Source: Prunus persica (Eukaryota; Streptophyta; Magnoliopsida; Rosales; Rosaceae). From it: a stretch of 64,000 nt of DNA. The notes below the pieces were generated by a model, which was not told where the DNA came from, made no database searches, and was given only the letters and a program-made list of their open reading frames with translations. Shown here piece by piece: positions 46,427-54,820 of this stretch. Each line of letters starts with the position of its first letter. Position 1 is the stretch's first letter. The stretch spans positions 17,469,510 through 17,533,509 of the forward strand of contig NC_034015.1 in the NCBI RefSeq assembly GCF_000346465.2, written 5' to 3'. Both the position numbers and the translations under genes were made by a program.

Positions 46427-47674
46427 TTAGCATCGATCTAGCCGCCAAGATCTATGTTTAATTTTCTTTTTCTTTAACTTTCTTGAAAGCCAAGTCCAAA
46501 TCCAAACACGACGCCAAATCTTCTTCTTCCTTTTCTTTTCCTTGCTTGACAACCAAGTCCAAGTTGGGGGTGGGTAGAAGATATTATCACAGCTTGGATA
46601 ATATGTTAGGGGCAAGTGACTGCCAAAATCTAATCGGAAAACTCCCATCTCACTAAACATTCCTCCAAACTCACCCTCCATATTATTCTTCATATAAAAG
46701 AAATTAGAGAAATAAATGCTATTCCCTTTACATCCTGGAAAATCTCTAGCAGAAACAGAGAAGCAGCTGTCATCCCCCACGAGCAATATTCGATCGCTCA
46801 AAGCATCCCTCTCATCAACTTCAATCCATTGATTTTCAGCTGTGTTCAACTTAAAAACCTTGAATTTAAGCTCAATGTCGAGCCACTTGTCTAAATAACT
46901 ATCTTCTCCCATTGTACTCGGATACCTATCGACTAAGAGCAACTCCCCCGATGACTCCACCAAACTCTTCTTGTGATCACCACCCGAACAAGCTAATATT
47001 GGCGGCGCAACTACTTTCACATTCAGACAAGAATCAACTACTACAGCTTGTCCGTCCTGGCAGACAGCGTAGAACTTCCCTTCGTGGAAAATAACATCTT
47101 CGTAATCATAATGTTGATCATGATCCAACTGAGAGACCTCAATGCAGTTGTTAACGCTGACATCTAATTCGCCTGGGTATAATACCCCATCGGCAATTAT
47201 CATGACCACAGGGAAACCGAGATTCATGGACAAGGCCACCTTATTATTACGGTCCCACCAACCATCGTCATGTATGCTGTAAACTCTTGCATATTCAAAA
47301 ACCCTAAATTCCAATAGGTTAAATACCTTTGGGAACGAGTGGGGCAGTCTCCCTACAACAAACTGGGAGAGTGGATGCAACATACGAGTTTCACCATATT
47401 TTCCTTCTTCAACCTTAACCAACCAACCTCTTTTATGAGGATCATCTCTAGGAGGCGCAAGATGAAAGACAATGCTCTCGGTTAGGGTAAAGGTGGTGTT
47501 GCTGCCATTGGTGTTTCGAATGAGAACTTTGATGGGAAATTGAAGCTTCTTTTCGAAGCGAGGGATGGAGGACCGCAATGACTTGCACACCGCACGAAAT
47601 CGAGAAACATCTGTTCTAGTGTTTAGGCACTTTCCTATGCTCTCTAACAGTTCACCTGGGATTCTACTCGCCAT
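46427..47674 (-). CDS. F-box/DUF295 protein
   Basis: Intact intronless gene of 415 residues from the start MASRIPGELLESIGKCLNTR, chosen because it aligns with the paralogues' starts; an upstream in-frame ATG at 47761 would add 29 poorly conserved residues. F-box at about 1-40, then DUF295 with MLHPLSQFVVGRLPHSFPKV, EDVIFHEGKFYAVCQDGQAV, FKVFKLNTAENQWIEVD, FSVSARDFPGCKGNSIYF and NIFYPPPTWTWLS. The C-terminal tail is highly basic and repeats a WTWLSxKxKKKK unit (TWTWLSSKEKKRKKK and WTWLSRKLKKKK), a tandem duplication in the tail and possibly a nuclear signal. Expected to pair with SKP1 in an SCF complex; target unknown. Confidence 0.9.
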   Translation of the reverse strand: MASRIPGELLESIGKCLNTRTDVSRFRAVCKSLRSSIPRFEKKLQFPIKVLIRNTNGSNTTFTLTESIVFHLAPPRDDPHKRGWLVKVEEGKYGETRMLHPLSQFVVGRLPHSFPKVFNLLEFRVFEYARVYSIHDDGWWDRNNKVALSMNLGFPVVMIIADGVLYPGELDVSVNNCIEVSQLDHDQHYDYEDVIFHEGKFYAVCQDGQAVVVDSCLNVKVVAPPILACSGGDHKKSLVESSGELLLVDRYPSTMGEDSYLDKWLDIELKFKVFKLNTAENQWIEVDERDALSDRILLVGDDSCFSVSARDFPGCKGNSIYFSNFFYMKNNMEGEFGGMFSEMGVFRLDFGSHLPLTYYPSCDNIFYPPPTWTWLSSKEKKRKKKIWRRVWIWTWLSRKLKKKKIKHRSWRLDRC

Positions 47675-48119
47675 CCAGGATGATTTTCTTGGCGATTGAA
47701 GCTCATTTGAGACTAAAGTCAAAACTAAATACACAGGGAAGGAAGGTCTTGAGCAGAACATCAGCTTTCATATTTGAATAAGAATCTCAAGAGAATTGGA
47801 AAGTTTGGTCCCGGATTATAGGGGTTGATAGATAGAGTCCTACTTGTTTTGGTATTATAGTTATGGGAAGGAAAAAAAAAAACCAGAATTAATGCGTACA
47901 ATAAATAATTGTTTTGGTGGCGTTATGGTTAGTCTAAACAATACTTTAATTGGTTATGATTTTGGTAACAAATATTGTTGAGGATTTGTATGTTACTTTA
48001 AGCAATTGGTAAATGCATTTTTACCACACAATTCCTCAACTACCCTGTTTCCATAATCTCCATCCGAATCATAATCGCCATCCGACTCATCCTGGCAGTC
48101 CGACTCATACTGGCCGTCC
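47675..48119. other. Intergenic spacer within the F-box cluster
   Basis: No gene seen; AT-rich. A short CCATCCGAATCATAATCGCC/CCATCCGACTCATCCTGGC repeat near 48060-48120 resembles the acidic DSD/ESD coding repeats of neighbouring F-box genes on the minus strand. Confidence 0.45.
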
Positions 48120-48640
48120 AGCTCATAACCCCCATACAACTTCTAGCAAGGCCAAGTCCAAGTTGGGAGAGGGTAAAAGATTTTAGGAGAACTTTGATCA
48201 TCAAAATCGAAGTTGAACTCTCCAATCTGGTTAAAGGGTCTTCCTAACGCATTATACCTATAATGCTGTTCCCCAAGAACCTTGGAAAATCTCTAGCAGA
48301 AACACTTCTCAACGGCATTCAACTTGAAAACCTTGAATTCGAGCTTACTTGTGCTGCAAGACTTGAAAGGCGGACATCTATCAACTGACAGCAGCTCCCC
48401 GGATAACTCCACCAAATTCTTCTTACGATAGCCGGCAGAACAAGCTACCGCAGACGCAATTGCTGTCACACTCAGACAAGAATAAACTGCGAAAGCTTTT
48501 CCGTCCTGGCAGACAACATAGAAGTTTCCTTTGTGGAAAAGAACATCTTCATAATCATTGCGGTCGGGATCCAATGGAGAAACTTTGATGCACTTTTTAT
48601 TGTCAACACCTAATCTTCCATAGTGCAATCTTCGATGGCC
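48120..48640 (-). pseudogene. F-box/DUF295 pseudogene lacking the N-terminal half
   Basis: The minus strand reads YGRLGVDNKKCIKVSPLDPD, YEDVLFHKGNFYVVCQDGKA, NLVELSGELLSVDRCPPF, and LEFKVFKLNAVEKCF. The frame then breaks. C-terminal pieces follow (RDFPRFLG, FNQIGEFNFDFDD, SPKIFYPLPTWTWPC). There is no F-box and no start region. The break after FKVFKLNAVE removes about 25 residues. Confidence 0.85.
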
Positions 48641-49010
48641 AATGACCAGGACATTGACCGCGGGGGAACCAGCTGAGAATTGGAAAGTTTGGCTGTAGAA
48701 TTAATGACTATTGAGTTATGTATTGCCTACATAATACATACATAAACCTGTTTTTGTAAAAATCTCATATTGTAATTGGTTGAAGATCTGTTGGGTTTCT
48801 TATGATCTGCTGCAAACCTGGCATATAATTTGAGGGATAGAAAATAAATAATTTTAAGCTGCACATTTCAAACACAATGATTCTTATTTGATATAAAGTG
48901 ATACCATTGTCAATTGCAGGAAAGTTGGAGGAAAAAGAATGAAGTACTTATAACAAAAAATATGAAATTTTAAACTTGACATGGATCAACAGCCCAACTC
49001 ATGCACAAGT
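48641..49010. other. Intergenic spacer within the F-box cluster
   Basis: AT-rich DNA with no recognisable gene or repeat. Confidence 0.45.
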
Positions 49011-50468
49011 TCAAGTCCTTTTCTTTTGTTTCTTTCTTTTCCCTTCTTCCAAATTCATGTCCAAATCCAAGTCTTCTTGTTTCCTTTTCCTTTGTTGTTG
49101 GCTTGGCAACCAAGTCCAAGTTGGGGGTGGGCAAAAGATGTTGTGAAAATTTGGACAATCTGTTAGCGGTAAGCAAGTGCCAGAATCTAAGCAGAACACT
49201 CCAGTTTGGCTCAACATGCTTCCTCTTCCTAACGCGTTTGTGCGATTATAATGATCATAGAAATAAATGCAGCTCCCCCTGCACCCTGGGAAATCTCCAG
49301 TAGAAACAGACAAGCAGCGGTTGTGCCCCGCCACCAATATTCGATCACGCAAAGCTTCCGCCTCAGCCTCAACCCATTGTTTCCCTTCTGCATCCAACTT
49401 GAAAACCTTGAATTTAATAAGGTCAGTAGTCATGGGAGGCTTGTCTGCATAGTCAGAATCAGAAGAATCTTCACCATGAACGGGGTTCCGTGCTGCCGCC
49501 CTTTGACGAAGTATTTCTCTGGCCACAAGAGTACTTGGATCTACTTTCGCCCACGAAAGCTTCTTAGAAGAATCTTCATCAAAAGAATCAAAATCTTCTG
49601 AATCTGATGAAAAATCAGAATCTTCTGATGAAGAATCAGAATCTTCTGATGAAGAATCAGAATCTTCTGATGAAGAATCAGAATCTTCAGATGATGAACC
49701 AGAAGAAGGGGATTGGTCTGTATCCCAATATCTATGAACCAAAAGCAACTCCCCGGATGACTCCACCAAATACTTCTTGGGATTAAGGCCAAAAACACCG
49801 TCTATTCGAGACGCGATCACCGTCACATCAAGAGAAGAATCAACCACTACGGCTGTTCCATTCCGGCAGACAGCATAGAACTTTCCTTGATAAAAAATGA
49901 CATCTTCATAAAACGAGTGTTCACAACCCAACCGAGAGACTTCGATGCACTTTTTACTGTCAACGCCTAATTTCCCATACCATAATCTTCTCATTCTCAC
50001 CATCATGACCGAAGGGAAATCGAGATTTAAGGACATGGCCACCCTATTACCAAACCATCGATCCCGTAAACGTAGGCCGTATACTTTGGCCACCTCAAAT
50101 ACCCGATATTCCAATAAGTTGATTAACTTTGGATATGCGTCGGGCAACTTCCTTATGATAAATTGGGAGAGTGGATGCAGCATATGATGAGTTTTTCCCC
50201 ATTCTCCTTCTCTGACATAAATCAACCAACCCCTTTCGCAGGGATCGCCGGCGGGAGGTGCAAGATGATAGAGTACGCTCTCGGTGAGGGTGAAGCTGGT
50301 TCTCTTAGCAACAACTTGGATGGGGAATTGCAGAGGAAGCTGTTTTGCAAAGGGAGGAAGAGAGGACCGCCATGACTTACAGACCGCTCGAAATCGAGAA
50401 ACACCAGTTTTTGTGTTGAGACGCTTACCAATTCTCACTAATATATCATCTGGTATAGTGCTCGCCAT
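49011..50468 (-). CDS. F-box/DUF295 protein with acidic Ser/Glu/Asp repeat insert
   Basis: Intact intronless gene of 485 residues. F-box MASTIPDDILVRIGKRLNTK then GVSRFRAVCKSWRSSLPPF; DUF295 segments MLHPLSQFIIRKLPDAYPKL, YEDVIFYQGKFYAVCRNGTA, ESSGELLLVHRYWDTD, FKVFKLDAEGKQWVEAEAEA, FSVSTGDFPGCRGSCIYFYD and NIFCPPPTWTWLP. Between HRYWDTD and FKVFKLD lies an insert of about 110 residues. Its first half is built from a tandem 7-residue unit (DSSSEDS), encoded by a near-perfect 21-bp repeat at 49617-49690. The tail is basic (KRKQEDLD, EEGKRKKQKKR). Likely SCF substrate receptor, target unknown. Confidence 0.92.
   Translation of the reverse strand: MASTIPDDILVRIGKRLNTKTGVSRFRAVCKSWRSSLPPFAKQLPLQFPIQVVAKRTSFTLTESVLYHLAPPAGDPCERGWLIYVREGEWGKTHHMLHPLSQFIIRKLPDAYPKLINLLEYRVFEVAKVYGLRLRDRWFGNRVAMSLNLDFPSVMMVRMRRLWYGKLGVDSKKCIEVSRLGCEHSFYEDVIFYQGKFYAVCRNGTAVVVDSSLDVTVIASRIDGVFGLNPKKYLVESSGELLLVHRYWDTDQSPSSGSSSEDSDSSSEDSDSSSEDSDSSSEDSDFSSDSEDFDSFDEDSSKKLSWAKVDPSTLVAREILRQRAAARNPVHGEDSSDSDYADKPPMTTDLIKFKVFKLDAEGKQWVEAEAEALRDRILVAGHNRCLSVSTGDFPGCRGSCIYFYDHYNRTNALGRGSMLSQTGVFCLDSGTCLPLTDCPNFHNIFCPPPTWTWLPSQQQRKRKQEDLDLDMNLEEGKRKKQKKRT
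49617..49690. repeat. 21-bp coding tandem repeat
   Basis: About three and a half copies of TCTTCTGATGAAGAATCAGA plus one A (starts at 49621, 49642, 49663 and a partial at 49684). Read on the minus strand they encode SSSEDSD units within the F-box gene. The copies are nearly identical, which points to recent expansion. Confidence 0.92.
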
Positions 50469-51593
50469 CCCTAATAATTATGGTGGTGATCCGCCTTGTA
50501 TATAGTTTGTTAAGTTCACCAATAATATATAGGATGCTCAAGGTTATTTAATGCGCTGGTGAAGCAAAAAAAAAGTCCTAAGAGAATTGGGAATCTTGAA
50601 TGGCTGATTTCTTGCGCAACAAGTAAGTCAAGGCCACGAGTTAGCTTTCCTTCCTATTTTTGTGTCATTGAGAAAAATTAGCTTTTATATCTCAAAACGA
50701 GTCCTATGAGAATTGGAAGTTCACTCAATAACTTTTCCATCCACAAATTCCATATTTGATGTTGATGGTAGAAAAGTTGGAGGAGAAAAGAAGAAAAACT
50801 TAAACAAAAATAAATATTTATTTTCCTCATTTTCCTAGGTATCAAAGAAGGGATACCAAATATTTATAGAGGTCTCCTACAATTATAGTATTAAATATTG
50901 TTTATGTTTGGAAACACGAGTTTGAGCATCCGCCTGCTTCGAGGGCGGACCTAGGAAGGGGCTCAAGTGGGCTTAAGTCCAGTGCAGATTTTGTATTTTA
51001 GTCTTTATTGTACAACAAAATTCACTATAATTAAATATTAGCCCACTTATCTTTTAGAATTCAATCTATCCTAGCCATTCAAATCAGATTTTTTTCTCTT
51101 CTACCCACTGAAATTATACCATGTTTTCCATTTAAAAAAATATATAATCCTACCATATAATATTTATAATTAGCCCATAAATTCTTGGTTATAAAAGATC
51201 TCTCAAAATAAAAAAATTTAGCCCACTTGTTGAAAAATTCTTGGGTCCACCACTGCTATGTGATATTCTCATTACAATTTTATAAAAACTATATGTCATC
51301 GCTTTCAGATTTTAGAGGATAGAGAAGAATTCAGAGTTATATCGGACATATGTGAAAGGTCCAGAATGTTTATGGATGATGAGTTCTCCTACTTGGCTGA
51401 CCTGCCTTTAGTTTTGAAAATCCTTCATTGCAGGACGAGGGCGCTGTTATGATGTTGTTTTCGTCGCATTTTATAAATAAATAAATAAAAGGAATAACAA
51501 TCAACAATACATGTAATAATAATTAAATTTAAAAAAAAAAAGAAAAAAAGAAGAAAGGAATAACTTGGTATCAATCAAGAAGAGGCCAACTTC
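50469..51593. other. Intergenic region with a possible transposon remnant
   Basis: Bases about 50937-51258 begin GAGGGCGGACCTAGGAAGG and end TTGGGTCCACCACTG. The ends are loosely inverted (GGCGGACCTAGG against GGTGGACCCAAG). The interior repeats the phrase TTAGCCCACTT. This fits an old non-autonomous element, but the ends are not firm. Upstream DNA belongs to the 5' flank of the F-box gene. Confidence 0.4.
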
Positions 51594-51840
51594 ATGTCCT
51601 TTTGTTTTGTTTCATCTGTTTATTTTCTATTTTTGGCTTTGGCTTCCAACTTCAATCTAAGCAGAACACTCCAGTTTTGCTCAACACACTCTTCCTCTTT
51701 CTACCGCTCTTGTATCCTGATCATAGAAATAAATGCTACCCCCCTGATGTACCCTAGCTGGGAAATCGCCAGTAGAAACGGAGTAGCTGCCCTCCTGCCC
51801 CAGCACCAATATTCGATCACGCAACGATCGTACAACAGAT
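51594..51840 (-). pseudogene. DUF295 C-terminal fragment
   Basis: The minus strand reads RDRILVLGQEGSYSVSTGDF then a GG-rich stretch and SIYFYDQD, followed by a degraded end. This is the same C-terminal block as in the two flanking intact F-box genes. It is an isolated duplicate of that block about 100 bases downstream of the next gene's stop. Confidence 0.7.
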
Positions 51841-51941
51841 TCAATTATCATATTACGAATAGATCAAAATTTACAATCGTCATCCAAACTATTAGCATCG
51901 CTCAACAGACCAACTTCATGTACTTTTGTTTTGCTTTCTCC

Positions 51942-53387
51942 TCATGTCCAAGTCCAAGTCCAAGTCTTGTTGTTTACTTTTCCTTTGTTGTTGGCTTGGC
52001 AAGTTGGCAACCAAGTCCAAGTTGGCGGTGGGCAAAAGATGTTTTGAAAACTTGGATAATCTGTTAGCGGCAACCAAGTGCCAGAATCTAAGCAGAACAC
52101 TGCGGTTTGGCTCAACATGCTTCCTCTTCCTAACGCAATTGTACGATTATCTGGATTGTAGAAATAAATGCAGCTCCCCCTGCACCCTGGGAAATCTCCA
52201 GTAGAAACAGAGAAGCAGTGGTCGCTCCCCACCACCAGTATTCGATCACGCAAAGCTTCCGCCTCAACCTCAACCCATTCTTTCTCATCTGCATTCAATT
52301 TATAAACCTTTACAGAAGAACCAGAAGAAGAATCAGAATCCTCGTCATGAGCTGGGTGGACAACTTCAGCTGGTGCTGGCGCTTGCGGCAGGCCCTCGTA
52401 AGAAGAATCTTCATCATGAACCGGCTTGGCAAGTTCAGCCGGTGCTGGCACTTGCGGCAGTGCAAGAACCAATTCACCAAGTATGCGCAAGTCTCGATAG
52501 TTAGCTCCACTCGAAAACCCACCTTCGTGGGTAACTTCAGCAGGTGCTGGCGCCAGCGAGAGCTCCTGGTAAGAAGAATCAGACTCTTCATCAGAAGAAT
52601 CAGAATCTTCACCGGAAGAGTTACAAGAAGAATAAGAATCTTCACCAGATAAACGAACCAAAAGAACCTCCCCAGATGACTCCACCAGATAATTGAGGGT
52701 AAAACGACCTTTTATTGGAGACGCGATCATCGTCACGTCAAGAGAAGAATCAACCTCTACGGCTGTTCCATTATAGCAGACAGCACAGAACTTTCCTTGA
52801 TAAAAGATAACATCTTCATAAATGGAACGTTCACGAGTCAACGGAGAGACTTGGATGCACTTTTTTCTGTCAACGCCTAATTTTCCGTACCATAACATTC
52901 CCCGTATCACCATCATGACCGCAGGGAAATCGAGATTCAAGGACAGGGCCGCCTTACCACAAAACCAGCAGTCATCCCTAAAACGTGGGACATATACTTT
53001 GGCCACCTCAGATACCCGATATTCCAATAAGTTGAGTAACTTCGGATATGAGTAGGGCAACTGCAGAACGGTAGACTGGGAGAGTGGATGCAACATATGA
53101 TGAGTTTCACCCGTCTCTCCTTCTTCGACACAAATCAACCAACCCCTTTCACGGGGATCAGTGGCGGCGGGAGGTGCAAGATGATAGATTACACTCTCGT
53201 TGAGGGTGAAGCTGAGGGAGCACTTCTTAGTGACTTGGATGGGGAATTGCAAAGGGAACTGTTTTGCAAAAAGAGGAAGAGAGGATCGCCATGACTTACA
53301 CACAGCACGAAATTGAGAAACGTCGGTCTTTGTGTTGAGGCGCTTGCCAATGCTCTCCCATAATTCATCTGGTATTCTGCTCGCCAT
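51942..53387 (-). CDS. F-box/DUF295 protein with Pro/Ala and acidic insert
   Basis: Intact intronless gene of 481 residues from MASRIPDELWESIGKRLNTK; an upstream in-frame ATG at 53471 adds a non-homologous 28-residue piece and was not used. F-box FRAVCKSWRSSLPLF; DUF295 with MLHPLSQSTVLQLPYSYPKL, EDVIFYQGKFCAVCYNGTAV, YLVESSGEVLLV, VYKLNADEKEWVEVEAEALR, FSVSTGDFPGCRGSCIYFYN and NIFCPPPTWTWLP. The variable insert between LLVRL and VYKLN is about 125 residues, rich in Ser/Glu/Asp. It holds three related units (LPQAPAPAE, VPAPAELAKPVHDEDS, APAEVVHPAHDEDS). The end TWTWTWT repeats the TWTW motif. Closest relative in the window is the 49011 gene. Confidence 0.92.
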   Translation of the reverse strand: MASRIPDELWESIGKRLNTKTDVSQFRAVCKSWRSSLPLFAKQFPLQFPIQVTKKCSLSFTLNESVIYHLAPPAATDPRERGWLICVEEGETGETHHMLHPLSQSTVLQLPYSYPKLLNLLEYRVSEVAKVYVPRFRDDCWFCGKAALSLNLDFPAVMMVIRGMLWYGKLGVDRKKCIQVSPLTRERSIYEDVIFYQGKFCAVCYNGTAVEVDSSLDVTMIASPIKGRFTLNYLVESSGEVLLVRLSGEDSYSSCNSSGEDSDSSDEESDSSYQELSLAPAPAEVTHEGGFSSGANYRDLRILGELVLALPQVPAPAELAKPVHDEDSSYEGLPQAPAPAEVVHPAHDEDSDSSSGSSVKVYKLNADEKEWVEVEAEALRDRILVVGSDHCFSVSTGDFPGCRGSCIYFYNPDNRTIALGRGSMLSQTAVFCLDSGTWLPLTDYPSFQNIFCPPPTWTWLPTCQANNKGKVNNKTWTWTWT

Positions 53388-54820
53388 CCTTAATATTTTA
53401 TAATTGTATGTTGTTTTATGTTTAAGAATACATAGGCCAGAGGGGTTATTTAACGTCCTGGTGAAGCACAAATAGTCCTATGAGAATCGGGATTCTTGAA
53501 TGATCAATCAGTTCCTTTTTTTTTTTACTTTATTGTTTTCTCATTGAGAAAACTTAGCTCTTGTATCTCAAAGCGAATCCTACGAGAATTGGCAAGTTTT
53601 CACTCCCAATTTCTATATCCACAACTTCCATATTTGATTGGAGAAAGTTTTGGTAGGGGGAGGAGAGAGAGAAGGAGAGAGAGTAGTACAAAAATAAATA
53701 ACACAGCATAGAAGAAGCAAAATAGAGGTATGACGTTAATCAGGATATTATTGAGTCAGAAAGTGCTACAATCTGCTCTAGTTGTCTAAGCTCTAAACAA
53801 ACATGAACTAAAGAAAATCTTCAGATAATGTTAGATTTGAAAGGGAAAAACAAAGTGATTTTATTATATTTGGAGGAGAATAGTACATGGCTCGGTGTAG
53901 GCTAATTGACCTTCTACACTTAGCATATTGGCTTATTGGCCACCACACTTGGTTTAGAATAGTTTGGGCTATTTGGCCCTTACACTTTGATTAGTTTAGG
54001 CTATTTGGCCCTTACACTTTGATTGGTGAGCTTATTGGCTCCCTAACATAGCTGACTTTGGGTAGCTCTTGGCTCCCTAATAGTTTGGGAGTTCTTTTGG
54101 TTCCCTCCCACAGATTGGGAGTTGATTGGTTCACTCCACATAGATTGGGAGTTCTATTAGTTGACTCCACTTGGCCTTATTGCAAAGCATGCCTATTCAT
54201 GATTCTTCTAGAATTGTGTAGAACACAAGTGGACATTATTTTTCAACAGATAAGATATTCAAGCTGAAGCAACGTGTTCTGCACTTACAAATGCCGTCAA
54301 ACTAAAACGTAGAAAGGTCTCATCCTGATGAGTTAACGGAACATCTGCCACACACAGTTAGACTGCTTGTGATACCATCCTCCAATGTGGCTCAATAATC
54401 ATCTTGGTTCAACACGATTTTCAGAAACACTGTATGATCTGGGAATTGGTGAAACTAACTCAATACCCCTTAAATCTTGTGAACTCTTGAACAAAAGCAG
54501 AGAAAGATAATCACCACCCAACACCCACAACACTTGACTTTTCACCCAGATGCTTTCTTCCATATGTGAACTGAACTTTAAAATCTTGAATTTGACAACC
54601 TTGACGCTTTCAGCTACAGACAGCTACCAAAACTTCCTGTGACTACCAACCAACACCATATGTTGAAAAATGCGATGCGATCTGTCACTTCCAAAGATGA
54701 AATAAACGTGACTGCTCTCCCAAAGAAGAATTAACCATCTTCACTCTCCCCAGCAAGTCAATGAGTGCAAACCTGCAGAAAAAAGAAAAAAAAACAATAA
54801 CTAGTGAGAGCATCAAAGTA
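53388..54820. other. Intergenic region between F-box cluster and transposase pseudogene
   Basis: No gene seen. Contains a perfectly spaced 32-bp tandem repeat (53961-54024) and, after it, three looser GATTGGGAGTT units (54105-54165). The segment 53780-54300 looks like repeat-derived DNA, but no terminal structures were identified. Confidence 0.45.
53961..54024. repeat. 32-bp tandem duplication
   Basis: Two adjacent copies (53961-53992 and 53993-54024) of a unit starting TAGTTTRGGCTATTTGGCCC and ending TTACACTTTGAT. They differ at one base, so the duplication is recent. Confidence 0.92.

Noticed and set aside
47674..47761. Upstream in-frame ATG for the F-box gene
   Set aside because: The added 29 residues have no counterpart in the paralogues, all of which begin MAS-IP or similar directly before the F-box.
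49617..49690. CRISPR-like regular repeat
   Set aside because: The copies are directly adjacent without spacers, encode Ser/Glu/Asp in frame within an F-box gene, and this is plant DNA.
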